The translations under genes were made by a program, and so were the position numbers. The notes under the pieces were generated by a model. That model was not told the DNA's origin and ran no database searches. It saw only the letters and a program-made list of their open reading frames with translations. Shown here piece by piece: positions 23,790-32,457 of a stretch of DNA of 64,000 nucleotides; positions within the stretch are counted from its first letter, which is position 1, and the number at the start of each line of letters is the position of its first letter. Source of the stretch: Burkholderiales bacterium C2 (GTDB lineage Bacteria > Pseudomonadota > Gammaproteobacteria > Burkholderiales > Burkholderiaceae_C); NCBI GenBank assembly GCA_005503085.1, contig SCOI01000005.1:1-64000 (forward strand), written 5' to 3'.

Positions 23790-25793
23790 TCAGGGCTTGA
23801 GCTGCTCGGCCAGAAAGCGCTCCAGCAGGTCCAGCATTTCGTCATGGTTGCCGGTGAGCCGGTAGCCGTGGCCCTCGCCGTACTTGGCCAGCCAGAGCGG
23901 TTCATTGCCGGCACGCTGCAAGGCGCGGCGCATGCTCTCGGCCTGCTCCAGCGGCGTGCGCCGGTCATCGACACCGGCGTAAATCAACACCTTGGATTTG
24001 ATTCTGTCGGCCAGATGGACCGGCGAGACGGCCTGCAGCGCGGCGCGCTGCTGCTTGGGATCGCCCACCATCTCGACCCAGAACTCGCGCGCCCGCTCGT
24101 TGCTGGAGATGTCGCTCCAGCCCGAGTCCAGCAGCGCCGGCAGATCGCTGACCGGCATGCCGGCGACCGCGCAGCGGTAGCGCTCGGGCGCGCGCGCCGC
24201 CGCCATCAGGCTCGCATAACCGCCGTAGCTGGCGCCCATGATGCACAGGCGCTTCGGGTCGGCGTCGGCGCGCTGGAGCACGGCCGCCAGTACATCGTCC
24301 AGATCGTCCTGCATGGCCAGGCCGAACTGGCCGCGCGAGGATTGCAGCATGCGCTTGCCGAAGCCCAGGCTGCCGCGAAAGCTGGGCAGCACGACCAGAT
24401 AACCGCGCGAGGCCAGCCAGCGGGCCGTGGCCATGTCGCCGTGCTCGTCGCCCCAGACGGCACCACGGTCCCAGGGGCCGCCGTGCACCAGCATCAGCAC
24501 GGGCAGGGGTTGGCCTCTTGGCGCCCTGGCCGGCTTGAGCAGATAGGCCAGCAGGGGCAGGCCGTCGCGGGCGCGCAGCTCCAGGATCTCGGTCCCCGGC
24601 ACGCGTTCGCGTGCCAGTCCGGGGCGGCTGTTCAGCAGCTCGGTGAGCAGGCCTTGCCGGCTGTCCAGCAGATACCAGCGCATCACCTCGGTGTCTGAGC
24701 TGGAGCCCACCAGCACCCGATCGCCGGCGCTGAACTGCAGGATGTTGCTGCGGCCCGGCAGGGCCTTGTCGACCAGTGCCTGCACAGCCCGGCGACGCTC
24801 ATCCATCCAGAGCTGCAGCGGGCGCTCGGCCGCGACGGCAAAGCCCAGCAGCTCGTGGGTGAGCTCATGATGCAGCTGCGCACCGACGGGCGATCCCAGC
24901 GCGTCAACGGCCACGTCGTAACGCGGATGCTCGACCAGGGTCTCGCCCCATTGCTGGCGCTGCGGGTCATATTCGCGCACGGACGTGGTGTCGCGGCCCG
25001 CGTTGCTGGCGACCAGCAGCTTGCCGTCGGCCTCGATGCTCAGCGGCACGCTGACGTCGCCACGGCTGCCGCGATGGCGCCAGAGCTCGCGCCAGCTGCC
25101 GTCGCTGTCACGGTAGTGGCTGATCAGATCCAGCGAGTCGGCCTCCCGGCCGATCGCCACCCGCGGTTGAAGCTGCGCATCCAGCACCCAGCGGCCGATG
25201 CGCGGCGGGCGCTTGTCGGTCAGCAGTGTGCGTTTGCCGGTCAGCACATTGAGGCGATAGAGATCGATGCTGTGCTCGTCCACATCGTTGCTGGCCACGA
25301 TCAGCTCTTCATCGCTGCCCGGCACGCGTTGCTGCGGCCACATCTGCACCATCCGGCGCACGCCCGTGTTGGCCCATTCGCCGGCGGTCTGGAACAGGCG
25401 GCGCTGCTCCTTGCCGTCGCGGCCAACCACATAGAGACCACCGACATGGCTGCTGGTCTTGCGGCTTTGTCCCAGCTGGGTCAGCGAGAACACCAGACGC
25501 GCATCGCTGAGCCAGATGAACTCGCCGACGTCGGCAAAAGGCACGGAGATTCGGGCGCTGAAACGGGCGCTGTCCAGATCGAGGATGGCCAGGTTGCGGC
25601 GGCGGTCTTCGCCGGGCACCAGAACGGCCACATAGCGGCCGCTGGGCGAGAGCTGGGCGGCGGCATAGTCGGGCGAGCGGAACACCTCGGCGCGGCTCAG
25701 CGGCTGGGCCTGGGCGGCCGACCCTGCCAGGGCGGCGATCGTGAGCAGGGCAGTGCGGATCAGCGAGGGCATAGGGATAAGCAAGGCAGACAT
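23790..25793 (-). CDS. secreted S9 family prolyl oligopeptidase-like peptidase
   Basis: A 667-residue protein with a signal peptide ('LIRTALLTIAALAGSAAQA'), an N-terminal beta-propeller (about residues 30-400) and a C-terminal alpha/beta hydrolase domain. The catalytic Ser lies in GASYGGYAS (about 515), the acid in 'LIYAGVDDRRTPLEQAE' and the His in 'YGEGHGY'. This is the S9C/dipeptidyl-peptidase-like arrangement, acting on short peptides in the periplasm or outside. The ATG at 25793 lies only a few bases beyond the terminator of the gene upstream; an in-frame ATG at 25772 gives a cleaner signal peptide and may be the true start. Confidence 0.85.
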   Translation of the reverse strand: MSALLIPMPSLIRTALLTIAALAGSAAQAQPLSRAEVFRSPDYAAAQLSPSGRYVAVLVPGEDRRRNLAILDLDSARFSARISVPFADVGEFIWLSDARLVFSLTQLGQSRKTSSHVGGLYVVGRDGKEQRRLFQTAGEWANTGVRRMVQMWPQQRVPGSDEELIVASNDVDEHSIDLYRLNVLTGKRTLLTDKRPPRIGRWVLDAQLQPRVAIGREADSLDLISHYRDSDGSWRELWRHRGSRGDVSVPLSIEADGKLLVASNAGRDTTSVREYDPQRQQWGETLVEHPRYDVAVDALGSPVGAQLHHELTHELLGFAVAAERPLQLWMDERRRAVQALVDKALPGRSNILQFSAGDRVLVGSSSDTEVMRWYLLDSRQGLLTELLNSRPGLARERVPGTEILELRARDGLPLLAYLLKPARAPRGQPLPVLMLVHGGPWDRGAVWGDEHGDMATARWLASRGYLVVLPSFRGSLGFGKRMLQSSRGQFGLAMQDDLDDVLAAVLQRADADPKRLCIMGASYGGYASLMAAARAPERYRCAVAGMPVSDLPALLDSGWSDISSNERAREFWVEMVGDPKQQRAALQAVSPVHLADRIKSKVLIYAGVDDRRTPLEQAESMRRALQRAGNEPLWLAKYGEGHGYRLTGNHDEMLDLLERFLAEQLKP

Positions 25794-25794
25794 G

Positions 25795-25820
25795 AAAAAG
25801 CCCGCCGGTCAGGGCGGGCT
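25795..25820 (-). terminator. intrinsic terminator of the ETF-QO gene
   Basis: Read on the minus strand: AGCCCGCC stem arm (25820-25813), 6-base loop, GGCGGGCT arm (25806-25799) and TTTTT (25799-25795). It lies 30 bases after the ETF-QO stop and abuts the S9 peptidase start. Confidence 0.85.
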
Positions 25821-25850
25821 ATGGCGGAAGGCTAAGCGCTGCGTCGGACT

Positions 25851-27536
25851 TTACATGCCCGCGTAGTTCGGACCGCCCCCACCTTCGGGGGTGACCCAGA
25901 CGATGTTCTGCGTCGGGTCCTTGATGTCGCAGGTCTTGCAGTGCACGCAGTTCTGCGCGTTGATCTGCAGCCGGTCCTCGCCGGCATCGGTCTTGATGAA
26001 CTCATAGACCCCGGCCGGGCAGTAGCGGCTCTCGGGGCCGGCGAACTTGGCCAGATTGATGGCCACCGGCACCGCGGCGTCCTTCAGCGTCAGGTGGGCC
26101 GGCTGGTCTTCCGCATGGTTGGTGTTGGAGACGAAGACCGAGGAGAGCCGGTCGAAGGTCAGCTTGCCATCGGGTTTCGGGTAGGCGATCTTGCTCGATT
26201 CGGCGGCGGGGCGCAGATAGACATGGTCGGGCAGGGTGCGGTGGATGGTCCACGGCGGGCTCTTGATGCCCAGCTTGGGCAGGAACCATTGCTCGATGCC
26301 GGTCATCAGCGCGCCGACCGTGTTGCCCTTCTTGAACCACTGCTTGAAGTTGCGCGATTGGTTCAGCTCGGCGTGCAGCCAGCTCTGCTCGAAAGCGGCC
26401 GGGTAGGCGGCCAGCTCGTCGTGCGAGCGGCCGGCGCCCAGGGCCTCGAAGGCGGCTTCGGCGGCCAGCATGCCGGTCTTGATGGCCGCATGGCTGCCCT
26501 TGATGCGGGCCGCGTTCAGATAGCCGGCATCGCAGCCGACCAGGGCGCCGCCGGGGAACACGGTCTTGGGCAGGCTCAAGAGGCCGCCGGCCGTGATCGC
26601 GCGCGCGCCGTAGCTGATGCGCTTGCCGCCCTCCAGATGGGCGCGGATGCTGGGATGGGTCTTCCAGCGCTGCATTTCCTCGAAGGGCGAGAGCCAGGGG
26701 TTCTTGTAGTCGAGGCCGACGACAAAGCCCAGCGTGATCTTGTTGCCCTCCAGGTGGTAGAGGAAGCCGCCGCCATAGGTCTCGTTGTCCATCGGCCAGC
26801 CGGCGGTGTGCACGACCAGGCCGGGCTTGGCCTTGTCGGCCGGCACTTCCCACAGCTCCTTGATGCCGATCGCATAGCTCTGCGGGTCCTTGCCGGCGTC
26901 GAGCTGGTACTTGGCGATCAGCTGCTTGCCCAGATGGCCGCGCGAGCCCTCGGCAAAGATGGTGTACTTGCCCAGCAGCTCCATGCCCAGCTGGAACTCG
27001 CCGGTGGGCTCGCCGTCCTTGCCCACGCCCATATTGCCGGTGGCGATGCCGCGCACCTCGCCCTGCTCGCCATAGACGATCTCGGCGGCGGTGAAGCCGG
27101 GGAAGATCTCGACGCCCAGCGCCTCGGCCTGCTCGCCCAGCCATTTGCTGACCGCGCCTAGCGAGATCACATAGTTGCCGTGGTTGTGGAAGCACTCGGG
27201 GATCAGCCACTGCGGCGTGCTGGTGGCGCCGCTTTCGCTGAGGAACAGCACCTCGTCGCCGGTCACCGCCTGCTTCAGCGGGGCGCCGAGCTCCTGCCAG
27301 TTCGGGAACAGCTCGGTGATGGCGCGGGGGTCCATCACGGCGCCGGACAGGATGTGCGCGCCGGGCTCGGAACCCTTCTCCAGCACCACCACGGACAAGT
27401 CCTGACCCTTGGCGGCCGCCAGCTGCTTGAGCCGGATCGCGCTGGCCAGGCCGGCCGGGCCACCGCCCACCACGACCACGTCGTATTCCATGTTCTCGCG
27501 CGGACCGTACTGGGCCACAAGTTCTTCGCTCGTCAT
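25851..27536 (-). CDS. electron transfer flavoprotein-ubiquinone oxidoreductase
   Basis: A 561-residue inner-membrane-associated enzyme passing electrons from electron transfer flavoprotein (fatty acid and amino acid oxidation) to ubiquinone. The N-terminal FAD site is 'VVVVGGGPAGLASAIRLKQL' (about residue 20). The ubiquinone/membrane region is central. At the C-terminus is the 4Fe-4S cluster: CPAGVYE, then 'INAQNCVHCKTCDIKDPTQNI'. Full length for the family. ATG 27536 is chosen because upstream sequence in frame is not conserved. It is monocistronic, ending at a terminator. Confidence 0.95.
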   Translation of the reverse strand: MTSEELVAQYGPRENMEYDVVVVGGGPAGLASAIRLKQLAAAKGQDLSVVVLEKGSEPGAHILSGAVMDPRAITELFPNWQELGAPLKQAVTGDEVLFLSESGATSTPQWLIPECFHNHGNYVISLGAVSKWLGEQAEALGVEIFPGFTAAEIVYGEQGEVRGIATGNMGVGKDGEPTGEFQLGMELLGKYTIFAEGSRGHLGKQLIAKYQLDAGKDPQSYAIGIKELWEVPADKAKPGLVVHTAGWPMDNETYGGGFLYHLEGNKITLGFVVGLDYKNPWLSPFEEMQRWKTHPSIRAHLEGGKRISYGARAITAGGLLSLPKTVFPGGALVGCDAGYLNAARIKGSHAAIKTGMLAAEAAFEALGAGRSHDELAAYPAAFEQSWLHAELNQSRNFKQWFKKGNTVGALMTGIEQWFLPKLGIKSPPWTIHRTLPDHVYLRPAAESSKIAYPKPDGKLTFDRLSSVFVSNTNHAEDQPAHLTLKDAAVPVAINLAKFAGPESRYCPAGVYEFIKTDAGEDRLQINAQNCVHCKTCDIKDPTQNIVWVTPEGGGGPNYAGM

Positions 27537-27739
27537 GCTTGTCCTTGGTTCTTTTGCTGGAGCCACGCGGGTGGCCGCGCACTGTTCGGGCCGCATTCTA
27601 CTGGTGCGATTGAAAAATAGAACGATCGTGCTTTTCGGCTCTGGGCTGAGAGCTCTAGCGCGGCGCGGAAACCCCGTGTCACAGACCGGCAGCGCCAGGG
27701 CTGCGATCATGCGCAGCTCGATTCGTTTTCAAGGCCCCC

Positions 27740-28834
27740 ATGCCCAGACATTCCGCTGTCCCGTCGCTGTTGTTGATCCTGCTGGCCGCTGCCAGCGCTC
27801 AACCGGCCTTGGCCGAGGCCGAGGCGCCGACCCTGGCCTATTGCGCCGCGATCGGTGCCCCGGCCGACCGGCTGGCCTGCTATGACAAGCTGGCGGGGCG
27901 GGCACCCGAGCTGCCCCCGGCCCCCGAGGCCGCGCCGACGGCCACGGCCGCTCCGTCCAGCTCCGAACTGGCCCCCAAGGGGGCGCTGAACGCCGCGCAA
28001 ACGCGCAGCAGCTCCAGCCTGATGTCCAAGTTCTGGGAGCTCGACGCCGAGGACAAGCGCGGCACCTTCAACTTCGTCGGCTACAAGCCCAACTATGTGC
28101 TGCCCTTTCACTACACCAGCCGCATCAACCGTCAGCCGCAGTCGCCGACCCAGGCGGTCGTGGCGCAGCCGAACTACCGGCGCGAGGAGGCCAAGTTCCA
28201 GCTCTCGTTGCGCACCAAGCTGGCCCAGGACCTGATCTTGCCCGGCGGTGATCTGTGGGTGGCCTTCACCCAGCAGGCGATGTGGCAGATCTGGAATGGC
28301 AAGGACTCCAAGCCCTTTCGCAACAGCGATTACGAGCCCGAGGTGATTTATGTGCTGCCCACGCCCGAGGCCTGGCGGCAGCTGCCCTTCGGCTGGCAAT
28401 GGCGCTATGCGCAACTGGGCATCGCCCACCAGTCCAACGGCCAGTCCGATCCGCTGTCGCGCAGCTGGAACCGCGTCAATCTGGGCGCCGGCTTCGAGCG
28501 CGGCGACTGGTCGCTGAGCACCCGGCTGACCCAGCGCCTCAACGAGCCGCTGGCCACCGACAACAACCCCGACCTGGTCAGCTACCGCGGCCGCGGCGAG
28601 TTCCAGCTGAACTGGGCCCATGGCAAGCACACCGCCTCGCTGCTCTATCGCAGCACGCTGAAGAACGTCAAGTACGGCGCGCTGCAGCTGGAATGGACCT
28701 ACCCGGTCTTCGAGGACCAGCCCAACGGCCTGCGCTGGTATCTGCAGGCCTTCCGCGGCTATGGCGAAACGCTGACCGACTACAACTTCCGCCAGACCAG
28801 CATAGGTGCCGGGGTGAGCTTCATGCAGTTCTGA
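27740..28834 (+). CDS. pldA: outer membrane phospholipase A
   Basis: A 364-residue OMPLA-type enzyme: signal peptide (cleavage after ALA near residue 25), a low-complexity Ala/Pro-rich linker (about 55-80), and a 12-strand beta-barrel ending in Phe. The active-site signature 'GIAHQSNGQSDPLSRSWNRV' (about 228-247) has the His and Ser of the H-x-S-N-G-Q motif and the Asn of the R-S-W-N-R motif. It hydrolyses phospholipids that reach the outer leaflet and contributes to envelope integrity. It is divergent from ETF-QO, with 203 bases between that hold the promoters. Confidence 0.95.
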   Translation: MPRHSAVPSLLLILLAAASAQPALAEAEAPTLAYCAAIGAPADRLACYDKLAGRAPELPPAPEAAPTATAAPSSSELAPKGALNAAQTRSSSSLMSKFWELDAEDKRGTFNFVGYKPNYVLPFHYTSRINRQPQSPTQAVVAQPNYRREEAKFQLSLRTKLAQDLILPGGDLWVAFTQQAMWQIWNGKDSKPFRNSDYEPEVIYVLPTPEAWRQLPFGWQWRYAQLGIAHQSNGQSDPLSRSWNRVNLGAGFERGDWSLSTRLTQRLNEPLATDNNPDLVSYRGRGEFQLNWAHGKHTASLLYRSTLKNVKYGALQLEWTYPVFEDQPNGLRWYLQAFRGYGETLTDYNFRQTSIGAGVSFMQF

Positions 28835-28924
28835 GCCGGCCGTGGCCTCATGTTTCCTGCCGTTGAGCCGAAAAGACGGTATACCCAGAGAGCGATTTGC
28901 CTCCCATCTGCCCAAGAGAACTCG

Positions 28925-29317
28925 ATGAACACTGTTCAAAACCCCGCTTTTGCCGATCAAGGATTGCTGATGCTGCTTGAACAGGCCGGCGATGCCGAGC
29001 TCGATGCCCTGGACTTTGGTGTCATCGGTTTTGATGCTGAAGGGGTGGTCCGGCGCTACAACGCTTTTGAGTCCAAGGCCGCCGGCTTGTCGCCGGAGCG
29101 CGTGCTGGGGCATGCGCTGTTCACCGTGGTGGCGCCTTGCATGAACAACTTCATGGTGGCGCAGCGCTTCGAAGACGCGCAGCAGGCGAGCAGCGCGCTG
29201 GATGACGTGATCGACTATGTGCTGACTTTGCGGATGCGGCCCGTCAAGGTCAGGCTGCGCCTGCTGTCCAGCCCCGGCGCTGCACGGCGCTATGTGCTGG
29301 TCAACCGTGCCCCTTGA
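28925..29317 (+). CDS. photoactive yellow protein (PYP) homologue
   Basis: A 130-residue single PAS domain protein that aligns along its length with Halorhodospira PYP at a constant offset of 3 in the core: Tyr45, Glu49 and Cys72 match PYP Tyr42, Glu46 and Cys69. Cys69 carries the p-coumaroyl chromophore and the Tyr/Glu hold its phenolate. Conserved context includes 'LDALDFGVIGFDAEGVV', 'YNAFES', 'VAPC' and 'RMRPVKVRLRL'. PYP Thr50 and Arg52 are replaced (Ala, Leu). Twelve bases separate it from the diguanylate cyclase downstream, so they are co-transcribed. It may bind a chromophore or sense another ligand; no chromophore-synthesis gene is in the window. Confidence 0.8.
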   Translation: MNTVQNPAFADQGLLMLLEQAGDAELDALDFGVIGFDAEGVVRRYNAFESKAAGLSPERVLGHALFTVVAPCMNNFMVAQRFEDAQQASSALDDVIDYVLTLRMRPVKVRLRLLSSPGAARRYVLVNRAP

Positions 29318-29329
29318 GCCTGCCCCCCG

Positions 29330-30652
29330 ATGAGCACCTCCGTGATCGAGCAGGAGCACGAGGCGCTGCTGCAGTTTCTCTACATGGCGCCGATAGGCCT
29401 GCTGCAACTGCGCCCTGACGGCGAGATTCTGCTGATCAATCCGCTGTCCGCACAGCTGCTGATGCCGCTGTCGCGCGACGGCGCGCTGGCCAATCTCTTC
29501 ACCGCGCTGGCCGATGTGGCGCCGGACCTGCGCCACCGCGTGGCCGACTTTCAGGGCTCGCACGGCATGATTGTTGAGGCGCAGCAGCTGCAGGTGGCCC
29601 CAGCCGGCTCGGGGCATGCCGAACCGCAGCTGCTGTCGCTGAGCCTGCTCAAGCTCGATGACGAGCGCTTGATGGCCGTGCTCAACGACGTGACCCAGTC
29701 CGTCAGGCGCGAGCGCGAACTGCGCCAGAGCCAGGCCTGGATCAACACCATCGTCAGCGGCATCACCGACTATGCGCTGCTGCCACTGGACGAGCAGGGG
29801 GCTGTGCAAGCCTGGAACCCCAGCGTCGGACGGGTGACCGGGTTTGCGGCCGAGGCCTCGGTGGGGCGCGGCTACGCGGTCTTCTATCCGCCCGATGACC
29901 TGTCGCCGGCACGGATGCAGGATCGTCTGCATGAGGCCGACCGCAGCGGCTGGAGTCTGGACGAGGGCTGGCGGCTGCGTGCCGACGGCTCGCGCTTCTG
30001 GGGCAGCTGCCTGATCGCGCCGCTGCATGAGGGCGCCGACGAGGCCGGCGCGCCGCGCGGCTACAGCCTGATCATCCGCGACATCTCCGACCGCCGCGAG
30101 GCTCATGAGGCCTTGCGCCGCTCGATCTTCTGCGACCACCTGACGGGCCTGGCCAACCGTCGGGCCTTCTTCGAGGCCGCCGAGATCGAGTTGCAGCGCT
30201 GGGCCCGGCAGCCGCGCCCCTTGTCGCTGGTGATGATCGATGCTGATCATTTCAAGCAGATCAATGACCGCCATGGCCATGCCGCCGGCGACGCGGTGCT
30301 GCGCCATCTGGCAGTGGCGCTGGGCGCCTGCTCGCGCTCGCTCGATGTGGTGGCCCGGGTCGGCGGCGAGGAGTTCATCCTGCTGCTGCCGGACACCACG
30401 ATCGACGGCGCCGAGGCTCTGGCATCGCGCCTGTGCCAGAGCATTGCGGAGCGGCCGGTCGAGATCGACGGACACTGCGTCCGCTACACCGTCAGTGCCG
30501 GCGTGGCCCAGATGCAGGCCGGTGTGGCCGGTCTGGATGCACTGATCAAGCGCGCCGACGCCGCGCTCTACCAGGCCAAGGCGCTTGGCCGAAACCGGGC
30601 GCAGCGCTGGCATGGCAGCGCCGCCCCTAGCGAGTTGGAGACCGGCCTATGA
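29330..30652 (+). CDS. PAS-PAS-GGDEF diguanylate cyclase
   Basis: A 440-residue protein. Residues 8-125 are a PAS-like sensor domain ('LYMAPIGLLQLRPDGEILLINPLSAQLLMPL'), 135-260 a second PAS ('SGITDYALLPLDEQGAVQAWNPSVGRVTGF') and about 275-430 a GGDEF domain. The active site is GGEEF (about 345) with metal-binding 'VMIDADHFKQINDRHGHAAGD'. An RxxD inhibitory site (RSLD) lies five residues before GGEEF, so it should make cyclic di-GMP with product inhibition. No membrane segment: cytoplasmic. It overlaps the next gene by 4 bases and follows the PYP gene closely. Confidence 0.9.
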   Translation: MSTSVIEQEHEALLQFLYMAPIGLLQLRPDGEILLINPLSAQLLMPLSRDGALANLFTALADVAPDLRHRVADFQGSHGMIVEAQQLQVAPAGSGHAEPQLLSLSLLKLDDERLMAVLNDVTQSVRRERELRQSQAWINTIVSGITDYALLPLDEQGAVQAWNPSVGRVTGFAAEASVGRGYAVFYPPDDLSPARMQDRLHEADRSGWSLDEGWRLRADGSRFWGSCLIAPLHEGADEAGAPRGYSLIIRDISDRREAHEALRRSIFCDHLTGLANRRAFFEAAEIELQRWARQPRPLSLVMIDADHFKQINDRHGHAAGDAVLRHLAVALGACSRSLDVVARVGGEEFILLLPDTTIDGAEALASRLCQSIAERPVEIDGHCVRYTVSAGVAQMQAGVAGLDALIKRADAALYQAKALGRNRAQRWHGSAAPSELETGL

Positions 30653-32382
30653 AGCCGGAGGCCGGCGCCTACGAGGCCTTGATCCAGTTTCTCTACCAGT
30701 CGCCGATCGGCCTGCTGCAGGCGCGGCCGGATGGCGAGATCATGATGGCCAACCCGATGTCCGCGCAGCTGCTGATGCCGGTGGCGCCCGGCGGCAATCT
30801 GCTCAATCTTTTCGATGCCTTGCAGACCGTGGCGCCCGAGCTGCGTGCGCAGACGGCCGCGCTGGGCGAATCGAACGGCGTGATCTGCGAGGCACTGCGG
30901 GTGCCGGTGGCGCACCCGCGCAGCCCGGTCAAGGCGCTGGACATCCGCCTGCTCAAGCTCGATGCCGACACCTTGATCGCCAGCGTCAGCGATGCGACGG
31001 CGGCGGCGCTGGACGAGCAGCAGCGGGTGGCCTCGCAACTGCGCGACGCCACCCGCACCGACAGCCTGACCCTGATCCCGAACCGCGCGGTGGCGCTCGA
31101 GCGCATCGAGCAGGCCTTGCTGCATGCGCGGTCCGATGCGACCTATCAGTTCGCGCTGCTCTTCATCAATATCGACCGCTTCAATCGCGTCAATGCCAGC
31201 CAGGGCCCCGGCGTCGGCGACGAGCTGCTGCGCCTGATCGCCGAGCGGCTGAGCAGCACGGTGCGGCTGGGCGATGTGGTTGTCAGCGGCATCGCGGTGC
31301 CGTCGCACACCCAGACCGCCGCCCGGCTGGGCAGTGACGAGTTTGTCGTCGTGCTGGAGGGCCTGCGCCGCGCCGACGATGTGCACGGCGTCGCGCAGCG
31401 CCTGCTTGATGCGCTGGCCAAGCCCTATGGCATTGCCCACGAGCAACTGCATCTGAGCGCCAGCATGGGCGTGGTGCTGCGGGCCCAGGCAGAGGGTGAT
31501 GCCGATGCGGTGCTGCAGGACGCCAGCACCGCGATGCGGGTGGCCAAGCGTGCGGGCGGCGCCCGCTACTGTGTGTTCGAACCGCAGATGAAACAGCGCG
31601 CGGCGCGGCGCGGCCAGGTCGAGAGCGATCTGCGTCGGGCGCTGGCACAGGGCGAGCTGTTTGTGGTCTATCAACCGCTGGTCGATCTGGTCGGCGGGGC
31701 ATGCAGCGGGGTCGAGGCGCTGGTGCGCTGGCAGCACCCGGCGCGCGGCCTGGTGCCGCCGGTCGAGTTCATCGACGTGGCCGAGGAGACCGGCCTGATC
31801 GCGCCGCTGGGCGCTTTTGTGCTGGACACGGCCTGCCGGCAGTTCGCCACCTGGCAGCGCCAGCTCGGAGACGGCGCGCCGCAGATCCTCTCGGTCAATC
31901 TGTCGCGTGCGCAGCTGGCCGATGCCGACTTGCCCGAGCTGGTAGCCCGCTCGCTGGCCGACAGCGGCCTGGCGGCACGGCATTTGCAACTGGAGATCAC
32001 CGAGAGCCTGGCCGCGCAGGGCGAGTCGGTGCAGCGCATGCTGCATCGGCTCAAGGCCCTGGGCATAGGCCTGGCGCTGGACGACTTCGGCACCGGCTAC
32101 TCCTCGCTGGCCAGCCTGCACCTGTTGCCGGTCGATGTGGTCAAGATCGACCGCTCCTTCGTCAGCCAAGCCGAGACCAGCGCCCACCACCGTGTGCTGA
32201 TCGAGGCGACCGTGCGGGTGGCGCGCAGCCTGGGCATGCGCACGGTGGCCGAGGGTGTCGAGACCGCCGGGCAGGCGGACATCCTGGCGGTGCTGGAGTG
32301 CGACAAGGGCCAGGGCTATCTCTATGCCCGGCCGCTGCCGGCCGAGCAGGCACACGACTGGATCATGGAGCACCTGCGCTGA
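30649..32382 (+). CDS. PAS-GGDEF-EAL cyclic di-GMP phosphodiesterase
   Basis: A 577-residue protein. The N-terminal 115 residues are a close paralogue of the first domain of the diguanylate cyclase upstream ('PIGLLQARPDGEIMMANPMSAQLLMPV'). The GGDEF domain (about 135-320) has a degenerate site (LGSDEF) and an insertion just before it, so it probably lacks cyclase activity. The EAL domain (about 325-575) is intact: EALVRW, NLSRAQL, EITES, DDFGTGYSSL, KIDRSFV and AEGVET. It should hydrolyse cyclic di-GMP. It is coupled to the cyclase by an ATGA overlap, so opposing activities are produced together. Confidence 0.9.
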   Translation: MKPEAGAYEALIQFLYQSPIGLLQARPDGEIMMANPMSAQLLMPVAPGGNLLNLFDALQTVAPELRAQTAALGESNGVICEALRVPVAHPRSPVKALDIRLLKLDADTLIASVSDATAAALDEQQRVASQLRDATRTDSLTLIPNRAVALERIEQALLHARSDATYQFALLFINIDRFNRVNASQGPGVGDELLRLIAERLSSTVRLGDVVVSGIAVPSHTQTAARLGSDEFVVVLEGLRRADDVHGVAQRLLDALAKPYGIAHEQLHLSASMGVVLRAQAEGDADAVLQDASTAMRVAKRAGGARYCVFEPQMKQRAARRGQVESDLRRALAQGELFVVYQPLVDLVGGACSGVEALVRWQHPARGLVPPVEFIDVAEETGLIAPLGAFVLDTACRQFATWQRQLGDGAPQILSVNLSRAQLADADLPELVARSLADSGLAARHLQLEITESLAAQGESVQRMLHRLKALGIGLALDDFGTGYSSLASLHLLPVDVVKIDRSFVSQAETSAHHRVLIEATVRVARSLGMRTVAEGVETAGQADILAVLECDKGQGYLYARPLPAEQAHDWIMEHLR

Positions 32383-32457
32383 CAGACCGTCGCTGAGTCC
32401 GATCATGGCCGGCGCGCATGCTATCGTTTCCTCCAGCAGTTTTCCGAGGACGAGACC

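Noticed and set aside
27707-30613. A 968-codon minus-strand open frame opposite pldA, PYP and the cyclase gene
   Set aside because: Low-complexity His/Gln/Arg/Ala composition, no motifs, and it crosses three well-supported genes on the other strand.
30649-32382. Treating the phosphodiesterase's GGDEF domain as an active cyclase
   Set aside because: The active-site motif is LGSDEF rather than GG(D/E)EF and is preceded by an insertion, so catalysis is unlikely; it may be regulatory.
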